From Symbiodinium microadriaticum (taxonomy: Eukaryota; Sar; Dinophyceae; Suessiales; Symbiodiniaceae): DNA of 64,000 nt. Location of the stretch: positions 60,357 through 124,356 of the forward strand of contig LSRX01000805.1 in the NCBI GenBank assembly GCA_001939145.1, given 5' to 3'. Below the pieces are notes generated by a model. The model saw only the letters and a list, made by a program, of their open reading frames with translations. It was not told the DNA's origin and searched no databases. Below, in pieces: positions 1 through 12,350 of this stretch (positions within the stretch are counted from its first letter, which is position 1; each line of letters begins with the position of its first letter). The translations under genes and the position numbers were made by a program.

Positions 1-136
1 TACTGCTACTGCTACTGCTACTGCTACTGCTACTGCTACTGCTACTGCTACTGCTACTGCTACTGCTACTGCTACTGCTACTGCTACTACTACTGCTGCT
101 GCTGCTGCTACTACTACTACTACTACTACTACTACG

Positions 137-171
<35 letters not shown>

Positions 172-178
172 GACGACG
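1..178. repeat. TACTGC / TAC triplet microsatellite
   Basis: A nearly pure run of TAC-TGC units passes into TAC and CGA triplets up to about position 178, at the edge of the window, so its true length is unknown. Reads as Tyr-Cys or Leu/Val runs depending on frame; I do not treat these as protein. Confidence 0.95.
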
Positions 179-249
179 ACTGGTGGTGCTGCTAGTTGCA
201 GCCCCAGCTCTTTTGCCAGAAATGCCGCAGCGACTGAGCAGAGCATCAT

Positions 250-980
250 TACGTACTCGTGCTTTCTGCATTGCAGCAGTCATTCATCCATGCCACTGTC
301 ATGAAGCAGGACACTCTTCGGGCATGGCCAGATCTACGCGGCTCCATGCGGCTCCTCGGAGGTCTCAGCCAGAAGCTCTTTCTTGAAGTCAGTAATCACC
401 TCTTGAAGAGCACCTTCCTCCTCCGCACAGGGGAGGAGAGGCCGCCGCTTTTTTCGGTGACCCAGCATGCCACTCTCCCGTTGCAGAATCTATGCATCCG
501 ACCGTGCATATGTTGCTTCTCCTCAGGAATGAAAAGTGGACACAGATCAGACTTGCTGGAAACGGTCGTCGATGGCAGCAAGTGTGGCAGTCTACAAGTC
601 AAGGCACCGAAGAATTTCTGTTATAAACCTGAGATGTCATGTTCTGGTGCACTCCATGCACATGGTGCATCCACTCAAAACCTTGTGCTGCCTCAGACCT
701 CAAAATGTGGAGCTCCGAGACACTTCTTGATCGACTCCCAAAGAAGTCGGCCATCAGCGTAGTAAGGTAATGACCGCAACTTCGGAGAAAGCCTCGGCTT
801 TGACATTGATGCGAACAGGATTGCTGCTTGCACTGAGCAAAGTTCCAAGGTACTTCTCGTTCCACACTGCATCTTCCACTATTGCCTGTGCTTTCAAGTT
901 GAGTGCTTGTTCCCCACAGTGCCGCAGAGGAGTGCATGCCTGTATCGATGGAGCATCGGTGACATCATCAAGCATTTTCG
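250..980 (-). other. Possible minus-strand exons, unidentified
   Basis: Two minus-strand stretches have protein-like composition. One around 780-930 reads AIVEDAVWNEKYLGTLLS and then VRINVKAEAFSEV. The other around 370-440 reads EEEGALQEVITDFKKELLAE. They lie in different frames with stops between them, as expected either of short exons or of a decayed gene. No family was recognised and no splice sites could be fixed. Confidence 0.25.
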
Positions 981-2735
981 GGACTTTGTGACCTTAAGCT
1001 TTCGGTTGGCCAAGCAGGCAATGTGTGCACTCGTGAGGTCGCCGCTCAGCTTGAGAAAGTCCGAGAAAGGGGTAGCCCGGTGAAGCAAATGATTTGGACC
1101 TCGGCGCTTTTGCGTGACTCATCTGGGCCATTCCCAAAGGGTGATGACAACATAAGCTCCGCACCCAGTAGCACGTGTGTTGCCTTTTGTGTCGACTCTG
1201 GCTGGGTGCAGACTTTGGGGAAGCATTGCTGGCTACGACGCTATTCAGCTGTAAGCTCCGGCCTGGATGTTGACAAAAATAGAACCAAACGTAAAAATGG
1301 ACAGAAGACGCCGCTGGGGATGATCAGATGGCAGCTTGATTCCTGGACGCATTGGCTCCTACATGTGGCAACGTGACGTGGACGCGGGTTAGCAACTTGC
1401 GTCCGAGTCTCGAGTGGCCCGCGAAAGTAAGCTCGCGCTCCTGCAGCGGAACGCGGACTCCGAGCGGTCGGGGTCTTCGAATCCGAACACCGACCCGCAG
1501 TTGGGCCTGAAATGCGTGAAGTGAAGGTGGTCGACCAGCGTGATGCCTCTAAAATCGCGTGAGAGAGACTTTGACTGGAGCCAGCACGGCAGTCCGAGGC
1601 CTGTGATTAAGGTGCTTCTCCAAACAAACTTCCAGTACTGCCACCTTGAAACTAGTCTGGCAAACTTGTGGTGACCGCTACCCCTGGCGAAGACACTCCG
1701 GGTGGCATGCTGCTTATCTCCTCGCACGACCTGGCGTCAGAAGGCTGTAGATCCTCATCTCGAAGACTCGAGCCCTGCATTCCAGTCAAGGGGCCGTGTG
1801 ATTATCTGGGGTCACCAGAAGAACTGGCAGCTCGTCTCGGCAGGGGTAACTCTAACTCTTCCGTCTTTTGGTATTGTGACAGCATGGCATTCAAACAATT
1901 CATCTCCAAGCAAGTCTGGTAATGGAGGGTGCCTTCATTGAAGTACCTCAATCACGAAACATGGAGAGAACAACCAGGGTCCACGTCAGGTCTCCGACGC
2001 AAGCCGAGATGCAAGTCCACGCCGTATCTGCCAAAACCATCCCGTACTGACAGCTCGCTGAAGACGTTCAGCGCTATCCTGAGTTCTCAGACAAATACCC
2101 GGTACCAAAATCAAAATCATCAAACGCAAGCTATGCGTCTCTGGTGTCTTGGCTACGGTTGGCTACGGCTGTTAAGCTCCTGCAGCCTTCTCTGAAGGAT
2201 TTTGTGCAGAATCGCAGCGTCGCCTCGCAGCACCGCCTCCGAACCCCGAGAAGTTCAGAACCCTTCACTACTGGCATGTATGATCTACATGCCCGAAGCC
2301 TCATAAAGGAGAAGCCAGAAAAGACATGGCCAATTCTGCCTTCAGACTAGATTCGGTACTGAATCTGGGGTGTCGGTTGTCTGATAGTTGAACAGTTTTA
2401 GTTGCCGGCCCTCGCTAGCTTCCCATCGGCTTACACGGATTGAGCCCGCATTTCTGAGCCCACTCGGTCACACGATTCTCCTTCGGCTGAGCTTCCTGTA
2501 TGGAAGCTTCATGCTGCCGATGCCTGGCACATCCACGGAGAAGGAGCCAGCTTCCAGCCTGGCCAAGAAACAGTGCGACGCCGCGCGGTCTCAAGCAGCC
2601 ACCCCAATGTGATGAATCAGAACCTGCAACCCGAAAGGAACTCACCCCAAAATGTCCAAAAGGTCAGTTGACGCCTTTCATGTCCAGCGTGGGCCTGTGT
2701 GTGCCGATGAGGTGGAAGGCAATGGCGCGCTCCAG
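981..2735. other. No supportable gene
   Basis: Only short, inconsistent open frames on both strands. No motif, repeat or RNA structure recognised. Confidence 0.5.
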
Positions 2736-2739
2736 TTGA

Positions 2740-3402
2740 TCCTCCCACTCATCCTGGCGTTCTAGTTGGTCGGGCATTTCCGGAAGGAAGGCTTGGCATG
2801 CTCGGCTCCTTCTTGAAGTAGACACTGAAGTCCGTCATCTGCTTTGGCCACAAGAGGTTGCCATCCCAGGTGTGTGCGATGTCGTAGAAGCTGAGGACCT
2901 CACCAGTTCGCTCCACACAACGCTCCAGATTCTAGATCATGACTAGGTACCCCACCCAGTCTCTTTTGCTCATGTTCGAGTTCTTCAAGACGGCTTCCCA
3001 TGTATTGTAAGCCGGATCGTCCAGCGCATCATCCAAATTTCCTGACTGCAGGTTGACTTTGCGTTCATCAGTCTCTGAAGTAAACTAGCGGTCGCCAGAA
3101 CTTGTGAAAGAAACCTGGACCCTGTACGAAATCACTCCAGCACAGAGCAGGGTCCTTCACCATCGGTATTCATTTTTCGCAGGCCGCTGTAGAAGCAAGT
3201 CATCAACGGCACGTACAACCTCCTGATGTTTTTTGTCAGGGAAACTTTGACCCACATATCCTGTATCTCCTATCACAAAGGATCGCATCTTGGCATTTTG
3301 TCTGCAAGAGGACCCGATCAGCTCCTCAGGATGAACTGTGGAAAGATCGCCTGTCACACGAAAGCAAAATCCGCTCGCTTCAAAAGTCAGTGCTGGAGGC
3401 AA
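2740..3402 (-). pseudogene. Decayed ORF with three in-frame stops
   Basis: One minus-strand frame stays strongly protein-like for about 220 codons (for example MRSFVIGDTGYVGQSFPDKK, LDDALDDPAYNTWEAVLKNS, VLSFYDIAHTWDGNLLWPKQ). It is broken by TGA at 3157-3159, TAG at 3085-3087 and TAG at 2932-2934. The frame does not change across the stops, so introns are not needed to explain it. Related protein-like text continues upstream to about 3560 (PLYDVDGSPNFYWFEAGYN) in another frame, suggesting a frameshift near 3400. Most likely an inactivated intronless gene copy or mobile-element ORF. The family was not recognised. Confidence 0.5.
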
Positions 3403-3559
3403 TTGTACCCAGCCTCAAACCAATAGAAGTTGGGACTGCCATCAACATCATACAGAGGTGCGTGAATGTTTTCGACCTGTCAGTGATGCACCCCCACTCA
3501 AGCACTCGATGCAGCCGCCGGAACTTTCAAGAACAGCCATGGCTGCGGACATCCAGGAC

Positions 3560-4875
3560 TGCGTCATGGTCGAGCATCGCCGTTGGAATGTTGACGTAGG
3601 ACTGAGCATTTGCAAAAGTCTGCTTTGTTTATGCTCTGTGCTTCTGATGCACCCGCACGACCGCATGCTCTGCTTCTGATGTACCTTGTCTCGGGTTTTG
3701 TACAGCCCCAGAAGGATCCGGCCCACGATTGTCAGGACAGACACGGTGTACCTCGTCGCATCTCGCGACTCTGGATCAACGCATGCGCAGCACTGCTGAC
3801 TGCAGGTGGGTCTCTCATCTGCGAAAAGCTCTGGATGTACACCTAGTGCAACACGGGCTGTCGCTGGAATGTCGCTTCGTTCATGACCTTGCCTCGTGGC
3901 CACAAAGACCTCATGTCGATGAACTCGCGGCCGCTGAACAAGTGTCATGCAGTATGATACTTTATGATGCTACGGCAGCCCTGTCAAACCTACTAGTACT
4001 TGTAGCAGCTCCTTGTAGAACAAGCCACAATGCCCACGCAGCAGCTCAGGGCCCCTGCGCCATGGACATCGTCCCTGTTGTTCGACTCAGAAAACGCCCA
4101 GTAAAGGCGTAGAAAGCTGCCCCGGCTTTCAAGAGCGGGCAGAGCCTCGCCATATCCTGATGTGAAGTTGCTGTACGGCATCACAGAAGTGCCCAAGCAC
4201 GCACTATCGGTCCTCCTCGATTTTGGAAGCCTCATCCATTATGCAGGAGCCTTGTATCGACATTGGTCTCTGCGTGGTGCAGAGACAAGGCAAAGCCAAA
4301 AAGCAGTTAACACGATGCAGCGGCGTGATGGATGCAGAGGACTGAGTGCCTCACCTGCCGCCGCATTGTCGGCAGAGCAGCTTCCATCCTCTTCAAGCAT
4401 TCTCGACTCTTCACCACTTGCACAAGAGACCCGTCCGTGACACCTCCGCAGCTGCAGCACTAATGTGCAAGATGCATGCAATCACGATGGACCTGCAACA
4501 GAGTTTCCAGTTTTGAACTGTCGAACAAGTCGACAAGCCGCGCAGCGGTGCTTGCACGGGCTGAAGGCAACTTTTCTCGAAGGCTTGTTGTCTCATGACT
4601 TAGAACAACAGCCTTGTTCCGTCAACGCTACGGACTTCTGTGCTCAGGCGGAGGCCAAATCCTAACCATAGCTCCTATCTTCCTGCAGTCTCAGCCGAAG
4701 CTGTTGCTAACATTTGGAAAGCAATCCCTTTGACAGGCTGAGGCTGCTTTGCGGCTGAGTCTTGCTTTGCAATGCTTTCCACTGATTTCACTCAGCGATC
4801 AGGGAACTGACAGGACTGACGAAGATCGCTGTTGGGCAAGAGCTCCTTGAACACTGTGGCAGCAGTGGTCAGCCG
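3560..4875. other. No supportable gene
   Basis: Short conflicting frames only. A minus-strand snippet near 3700-3780 (DPESRDATRYTVSVLTIVGR) could belong to the decayed copy downstream but cannot be linked to it. Confidence 0.4.
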
Positions 4876-4879
4876 GTGG

Positions 4880-5864
4880 CTAATGCTCATCGCAGTTCTG
4901 GGGAAGGCAGATGAGTCTTGGATCTGAATGAATGTCAGGGCCGAGCTTTGCCACGAATCCGCACCTCTTCGCCTTCCTGATGAGGGCTTCGTTTCTTCCC
5001 TCTCCAAGACCATGGCGATTCTGGCCATCGTCCTGTAGCAACTTCCCCAACTGCTCCTTCGCAGCATTGAGCCTCGTCTGGACACGACATACCCACCGCT
5101 CTCGGCCGTGTCTCAGAGCCACAGCACTCATGCTGTAAGCACACTGCGAAGTATCCAGCTTCAAGGCTTTGATGTATAATTTCTTCACATCGTACCTGGG
5201 GTGCAACTGATCATACCGATCCTTTCAGGCGATGTGGAACAGACCGTTCTGCACATCTGTTGGCAGAAAGTGGGGGCGTAGCTCATCGCCAAGTACGCTG
5301 ACGGTATGCTCCGGACCTTTCGGTGCATCAACTGAACTAAAGCCAAGAGCAACATGCAACGCCGAGAGGAGCACCCAAACAGCTCGCCAGTTCCGCAAAG
5401 GAGTGACCTCTTCAATGCAACTGCTTTTGTCCAAGCCTTGTCTGCACGAGGGGACCTTTGCTGGGATCTGACTCGATCAACTCTATGGCCTGGCACAGAA
5501 GGTCGTGGCTCAGCTTCCGCACGACGACCCGAGGCCCCGAGGTCTGTGCTTCTCTGACGGCCTGAGGCTCATCAGCCTTGTCAGAACTGCGAGGTTGTCC
5601 ACCCGTCACATTCAATGCTTTCATCTGCCCGCAAAACGAGCCCGACCATGCCCCACCGCTCATCGTGCAGAAGCAGCAGTTGAGGTGCCGCCCTGGTTCC
5701 CCAGAACCTTCTGATTGACTAGCAAAGTCTGTGCATGCTGCATATCCCTTTAGGATGCAGCTGCCATTCCCTCGCCCGCGGATCCATGTACTTTCAGATT
5801 GCAATGCAGTTTTTGATAATCTTTTGTGGATACAGCCTGGACGAGGATGCACAAACTTCGACAC
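4880..5864 (-). pseudogene. Decayed protein-coding remnant, unidentified
   Basis: The segment near 5420-5560 (GPRVVVRKLSHDLLCQAIEL, IESDPSKGPLVQTRLGQ) is followed, after a frame change near 5430, by a second frame. That frame reads SVLGDELRPHFLPTDVQNGL, then an in-frame TGA at 5225-5227, then KKLYIKALKLDTSQCAYSM and LNAAKEQLGKLLQDDGQN down to about 4880. Open text on both sides of one stop in the same frame, plus one shift, points to a degenerate copy rather than exons. No domain recognised. Confidence 0.4.
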
Positions 5865-8700
5865 TAACGTCGTCAGCTTTCGCTACCTCCCTAAACAGGA
5901 GCAAGGCTAAACTCTATGTAAAGTGTGCTTGTCACACCTGTGTGTCCGTTTTTCGGCCATCCTCAGCTCACAGTGATGCACATTGCTGTGGTAGACTCCG
6001 AACCAGTAAAGACAGTGAAGGCTAACTAAGAGTATGCGCGTGGCGTATTGTCGTGTCCCCTGTGCAGTGTTCTGACACGTATACATGAGTCGTCATGATA
6101 GCGTAAAGAAGCCCCCTGTGCCAGGCTCCATTCTCTCGGCCGCATCCGGCATTATCACAACTGCTCTCAATTGGTCAAGATGCTACCCTTGCGGATGTTG
6201 CACGTCATCTCATCCAGAATCCGCCATCTGGACGTCGTTTGTAGCACCACCTCGCTCTCACAGGCTGGCTTGGATATATGACAATATGGACATACGATTG
6301 GGCAACCCACACATCGGGTCGCAAACTTCAAGCGAGATGCTTTGTGTTCCATTGAAGGTCTCCGCAGTAGTCGTTCTTGATAGACTGAGCTGGCTTGCAG
6401 GCAATCGTTGGAGACTTCGCAAGTTATCCAGGCCGATGCGAAAAACCGAGCGAAGCAAACTACACCCAATGTCGGTAGCGTGTCTCTGTGTGCGTATGCG
6501 TGGCAAAGAGATACGTGTTTTATAAGGACGCATGCGGGGGTAAGTCACCAAGTGCTCAGCTGTAGGTTCCATAGCTTTGCAACTTGATGCTGATTTCTAC
6601 AGACTGCCTGGAACTTGCAGTACATCGTGACCAGAATTTCAACCATCCAGAAACCGGACTTGCTGCCAGGAAGCTTCTTGTAAAAAAGAAACTGTCGACG
6701 ACAGAGGATCAGGAACTCCTTGCGTCATTGCAAAAAATGCGGGCGATCCCTTCTGTCCCGCTGCAAGTTAAGGTGCGATGGACAGACTGACTCAGCTCTG
6801 TACGAGAGTTGGGTGACAAAGCTGCAGACGCCGGTGACGTCACTGATGACGTGGGCCTCGATGAAGGTTAGACCCATCAAGCACTGGCATTTCCTGCTGC
6901 GAATCACAATTCCCTCGATGAATACCATCCCCTGGTTCCGGAAGAGTCAAGGCGCATCAGCGGTGGCAAGGCTTCCTTCAACTCCCAAACCGGCTTGAAA
7001 GGTGCTGTGCTCGCCTTGACTGAAAGAGTGAGAAAGTCGGGCAAATCATCAAATGAAAGCATGTATGAGTTCTATCTTTTTCTCCAAGCTGCGCTGCCAG
7101 CTAGCATCACACCGTGCGGCTCGGAGGCGCATCCTTACTATGCAGCAGCTTGCGACTCATGACCCCCGATTCTGGCAGCGTCGGAGAAGCCTTTGATGAA
7201 ATCGCAATTCTCAGTACAGCTAGACTGCGAAGCGACGGATTCTGATTGGAGTGCACTGGAGAAACATCATCAGCATCACAGCTCTCAGGAAGAATATCCT
7301 GTCATTAAACGTTCCCCCTCAACAGCCAGCGTCTGACCACTCTGGAAACCCCAAACCGGCCAAAACCCTCGTTATTGGCCTCCACCAGCTGGCCTGAACA
7401 CCCCAAGCTGACAGGGTTTGGACGATGTTGCCAGATTCCGGCATTGGGCCCGGGCTACTGCAGCGTGAAATCACGCTTGCCGCTTGTAATCAGGTGACTT
7501 CAATAGCACCGGTGTGTGAGTCACGTTCGAGTCGACTCAGGTTTAGCGCTGCCCGGGCGTGATCATGCGATTTCGGTGGGCTCCGTTCTAAGCGAATGAG
7601 ACAGGACGCAAAGGAATGTGAACGAAGAGGGGAGTCTACAAACCGCGGATTGCTGAAAGATTGCATAGTTTTTCCTCCACTTTGCAAAGTTCTACTTCGG
7701 CTAGTAACGCCATGCCTGCGACTGAGCCATTGCCCCTGTCAGAATCTAATGCCTTTCGTGCGTGTGGGATTCTCAATGCAGCCGATCGAGGCTCTTCCGT
7801 GCAACCCATTGCTCAGTGACCTAGCCGGCCCTGGCTAGCTGCTCTTCCGAGAACGTGGCGCATCCTTGCTGCTGAGAGGGACAATTGTGTTTTTTGTGTG
7901 GCACTGTGCTTTTCTGCGATGCGTGGATTGCCTTCTAGTTAAACTGTGCTGCGGCCCTGCATTCAGTGCTGTTGGGCCAGCTCGGGCGACAGACCCCGAT
8001 GCAGTTGACCGGGGCCAGCCTGGTTTCCTGGAGTCTCTGGACTCCTCACAACTTGCGAGATTTGCATGCTCGCAGCTTGCGATGTCACTAGCTATGAAGT
8101 ACTACTGCCTGGCAGCACGTAACTCTCATGCTGCTGTGATTCTCTCCAGCTGCGCAGGCTTCCCGTGCAGGACGTTCAGATGCCTCCGGTTCTTCTTGAA
8201 CGTCGAAGATAAGTGCATGTCTTGCACGCTGTGATCCTTGGCACACTGTTGCAAGGGTCACACCGAGGATGGCAATCGCTGCGCATACATGTTCACAAAC
8301 ACAGCCAGCTGAAATAATAATGTAGGCTCATGATGTGCTTCGCTCAGCATCCGTTTTGCTCGGACGTCCCAGCCAATATGCTGGCGCTTGGCATGCCTTT
8401 GCCGAACAGCAGAAAAAATCGCAGACTTCTCATTTTCGGATCCGTTTAAACTGAGCCGCGACCCGCAGGGCACTGCGTTTGCCGTGAGCAGCAATCCAAC
8501 TGACATGGCACGCGGTCGCCGCTAAATTACCAGAACCTTTGATTGGCTGTGCTTCCTTGAACCATAAAGAGGACACGCCCATCAACAAGGCGATCTCCAC
8601 CGTGCACAAGAACAGAGCTCTCTGTGGACAGCGAGCCGCGGACTTGTTGATTCCCGGGCTCCTTGTTAATCGATGCAGGCAAGAGTCACATGAGCCATCC
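5865..8700. other. No supportable gene
   Basis: No long or family-like reading frame on either strand. An open frame at 7866-8234 (+) is Cys/Leu-rich, without motif, and is probably chance. Confidence 0.45.
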
Positions 8701-8714
8701 TGGGCCCACCCTTG

Positions 8715-9359
8715 TCAGAACTCTGGCCTGGACGACGGACAAGTTGTTCTGTTGGATAATCTGCCACCTTCAACGAACAGCGATGTGCGCGGACCCGAGA
8801 GCAATGCAACAGAATCGAAGCTTCGATGCTCGCGCCTGGAGCCGTCCTTTGCCAGCACGAACTGCCAGCAGTCGGAGCGCATGCCATCTCTGATGAGAGC
8901 AGAGACCCGTGCCGATGAAGTGGAAAGCTCATCAGCCCAGATGTCTTGGATGCTGTCGTGTGGGAGATGTGTGGCTTTCTCTTTTGCCAGGAACTGCAAG
9001 ACCAGACTTCGAAGCCCATCCTCACCACCAAAGCTCTCGAGATTGATCGAATGCTTCTTGGCACGGGCACCCTTGGAGTTGGGTGAGTCGGACAGCTTAC
9101 CCACACCAGCAATTCCGACTTTCGTGGATGCGCTCGTGGTTTCGCGGTCTGTGTTCTGACGAGTCCACAGAAGTCGTACGTAAAGGTCCTGCAGTTGCCT
9201 GCGAGTGTTGTTGTGCCTCTGCTGGGCTTGGAACAGAACTTCTAAGTCGCTTCGAAAAGCGACCAGCGAGTCACGCAGAAGGAGCAAAGGCTCATCACCA
9301 GGGTGTCCTTGAGGGGCCATGGCACCGTAAAAGGCGCTGCGTTCTACTTGATAAACCAA
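8715..9359 (-). CDS. Unidentified ORF, possibly one exon or an intronless gene
   Basis: 214 codons from an ATG at 9359 to a stop at 8715. Composition is typical of a soluble protein: LLLLRDSLVAFRSDLEVLFQ, then a basic charged stretch (NTRRQLQDLYVRLLWTRQN), a Ser/Lys-rich linker and SLVLQFLAKEKATHLPHDS. The overlapping plus-strand frame (8539-9159) is Cys/Ser-rich and looks like its shadow. Minus orientation matches the recognised genes. No family was recognised, and the C-terminal part may run past a true splice donor. Confidence 0.4.
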   Translation of the reverse strand: MVYQVERSAFYGAMAPQGHPGDEPLLLLRDSLVAFRSDLEVLFQAQQRHNNTRRQLQDLYVRLLWTRQNTDRETTSASTKVGIAGVGKLSDSPNSKGARAKKHSINLESFGGEDGLRSLVLQFLAKEKATHLPHDSIQDIWADELSTSSARVSALIRDGMRSDCWQFVLAKDGSRREHRSFDSVALLSGPRTSLFVEGGRLSNRTTCPSSRPEF

Positions 9360-11600
9360 CTTGCATCTGGACTCACTCGCACCCCGACTGCTTCAGCTGG
9401 CAACTGAAGCCAAGGCTTATCCGAGTATCCCCTTCCAGCACGACATCATCCCATGTTCATCGTTTGTTTAATCAGTGACAGCTGGAAGACAAGCACGCCG
9501 ACCACTCTTTCACTTGTGGGCACAAAAAGTAGCCGAGGCGCTTTCTCAGCACGCGTGTTTTGCAGTGATGGAACGTCATGGAAACAGCTGCAGTCTGTCT
9601 GCCCGAACTCTATGCACTTGCGAAGCATTTGCTTTGAGCTTCGCGGGAAAATGCCTACAAGGGTACTCCTCTAAGTCATGCATCCGTATTGACTTCGGCA
9701 GCATTTCCTGCACATGCTGTGACCACATGCTGACAGCAGGTATTCTAGATCCGCCGTGATCCGCCATGCGGGTGCTCGCATATCGCTGATATTGGCAGGC
9801 AGCGCGAGTCAAGTCTCGAAGGCAGTAGCGCCTTGTGTGCTCAGGGGTGCGCCGGGTGATTTGGCGTGTGAGCGGCAGTCCAAACCTGCGAATCCAGGCA
9901 TGCTTACGAGGTGAAGCCAAGCTGTGTAAACGACACTTCTCTGCTGCTAAGGCCCAGTCCTGGCGAGGCCTCGTGGGACATCACTGGTGCAGTCAGCTCA
10001 TGCAGCGAGAGACCGAGCCGAGGTGCGTCATCCTTTGAAAGGCCAAGCTTCCGAAAGGCTGGACCGTGTTGGCGCTGGACGCGAAACTCAGGTCGTCAGT
10101 ATGCAGCACAAAAACAGCAAGGCTTGCTTACGGACTTGAAAAGGCCGCACCTCACTGCGGTTGGCTCTCCTGACGCAGGACAAGCTAGCGTAGCCATAAA
10201 CAGCTGGTGGGTGCACACGCACAAAACAATCAAAAGCATTTACAAATTTTGAACTGTTGTGCCTAAGTAAGAACTGAGTAGCGGAAGAGATGCCCGACAA
10301 AGCGAAACACAATGTGCATCAATGTCCCAAATAGTCAGTCCTCTGAGCTGCCTGAGCTGCAAGCCGGGCGATGCGGTGTAAATTTGTGGTGCGGCGACCT
10401 GCGCAGCTGGCAGAATCGCTTTGACAGAGGCGGAAAGGTCTGAGAGTCTGGGTCCGCCTGTGGAGGTGTAGTTCGTGGGGTTGCCATGTTGGCGGGGCTG
10501 TTGGCCGACAGTGGAGCCTGAGCCCATTCTTCCGCACGTGACCAAGATCACAGTACCATCCCTCAGAGGCTCAGAGAGCAGCTGCTGGAGCAGGGTGCGA
10601 AAATGAAACCTAAGTGCGAGATACTGCGGGCACCGGCGAAAACATGCCACAAGTCTTCGACACGCCGACAGAAGATCAGTGGACCATGTCTGTTTTAGCT
10701 CATGCCTGTGCAGACAGTCGCGAACCCAGGTCCCGGCCACTGCGGTCGGCAGCTGCATACTGCCACTCTCCCGAGGGATGGCCTCGCTGTGAGTTGACAT
10801 CTGCACAAGCACATATACATTTTCCATCTTGGCTGGCTGGGTGGTATACTCGGCATGAACTCAATATTGTCTGCAGAGCTTTGTTCTGCTCCTGCCACTC
10901 ACATACGACTCACATGCAGCACGTGAAATCAGAACTCCCTTCAGCTTTCTGTCGCACTGGCGGTCTACGTCAATGTGCTTCTTGGAACCGTTGCACAGCA
11001 TCTCGCAAACCCGAGGGTCACAAGCGTGCAAGCAATACACATGGCAGCACCAGCGAGGTGATTTGACGCTTCTTGACCTCCAACTCTCTGTGAAGTTGAG
11101 CGTCCTGCTATACAGCCAATGCATGTGAGCAGGGACCGCGCACATTCTATGGCTCCTTGCTTTGAAGCTCTCGCCGAAGCCTCGCATTGCCAAGCGGAGG
11201 TGTGCCGAACGCCGTCGCCATGCGGACTCGCGTGCACCACCGCCTCTCAATCTCCGCATCGAGCCCTTGCTTTACCGCCTGAAGGCACAGCTCGGCACGC
11301 ACGATCTCCATTGAAGGAACTGGCCGAGTACCTGCGCCTCTGCTCGGAGCCCTGCAACCTCACCCTGACCAAATCACGGCAACGCACGCCAAGAAGTCGG
11401 TATTTAAAATGTAGTAGTCACATGTAGTGAGTGCTACAAGAAGCACGAGAGCACAGGCCTCGAGAGCTGCGTTCCGAGTGCGATAGCTTTCCAGTTGTGC
11501 CTCGACGCGCCTGCGTTGAACCGGAAAGGATAGAAGCTTTTCAGTAGAAGTATGCCTTTATGTGACCTGGCTGTTGCTTGCCAGACAAGCAAGCGGCAGA
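9360..11600. other. Unassigned; possible minus-strand exons
   Basis: Weakly protein-like minus-strand stretches occur near 10300-10700 (for example TLLQQLLSEPLRDGTVILV) and near 10900-11000. They could be 3' exons of the TFIIS-domain gene just upstream, but no junction could be placed. Confidence 0.25.
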
Positions 11601-11639
11601 TACAGAAGCAGTTCATCTACTGGAAGGGTTCATGAAAGC

Positions 11640-12180
11640 TGTGCACATCATGGGCCCTCTTCCTCCGGTTTGAGCTGTCCGTCGTTTGCTCGAAGCTTCC
11701 GAGTCGGAGCTAGTGGACGCACTGGAGGACGAGGAGGAAGAGACCAAAAGGGTCTTTCCGTGACTCTCTGGCTGCCGTGCTGCGGACGAGCTGGGGGCAG
11801 CCGCAAATTCAGCACAGGGCTTTGAAGCGCTCGTTGTAGCCGTTGCTTGTTGCTTCTTCTGCAACTGGATCAGGACCGCTTTCCACGAGTCCAACAGCCG
11901 GGATGCAAAGCCTGAAACTTCTTTTCCACAGTCACGTCTCACCGCTTTAACAAGCGGCACAGCCCCTGTATGGCGCAAATACTCCAGCATTCTATGCCCT
12001 CGAAGTGGATGCATGTAGACCGAGAGCCGTCTCAGCAGGTCCAGGACAACGCTGTCCAGGGCTTCGGCTTTCAGGGCTTTCGACAGTTGGGCGCAAACTG
12101 CCTTGATCTCCGATTGCGATGCATGAATGGCTGCCTTGTTGGATCGGAAGACAGCTCGACAGTCCTCTATCCTCAGCTGC
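11640..12180 (-). CDS. TFIIS N-terminal (LW) domain protein, one exon
   Basis: A continuous minus-strand frame carries a TFIIS N-terminal/LW domain (the TFIIS, Med26, elongin A and IWS1 type): EIKAVCAQLSKALKAEALD, then LRRLSVYMHPLRGHRMLEYL, RHTGAVPLVKAVRRDCGKEV and ASRLLDSWKAVLIQLQKK. The hydrophobic spacing and the closing 'LL-xx-W-K' helix are the features I rely on. A Ser-rich tail (about 11640-11760) follows, as in linkers of elongation factors. The exon probably opens after the AG at 12181-12182; the open frame itself runs from 12350 to 11613. The central and zinc-ribbon domains of true TFIIS were not found downstream, so this may be another LW-domain protein. Domain call fairly sure, gene identity not. 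Confidence 0.6.
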
Positions 12181-12350
12181 CTCATGCAAGGCTCTTGAAA
12201 AAGCCCACGGGCCGACTCGTCACCTGGGCAGGAAAGAATGCATGAGACAAGTTCATGTGAGACTGCAATTGGAGCATCGCACCTTCGCGCGATCTCGAGC
12301 GTGACTCCATCTGACGCCGTCTTCGTCTCATGCTTCACTTGTGGATGCAC

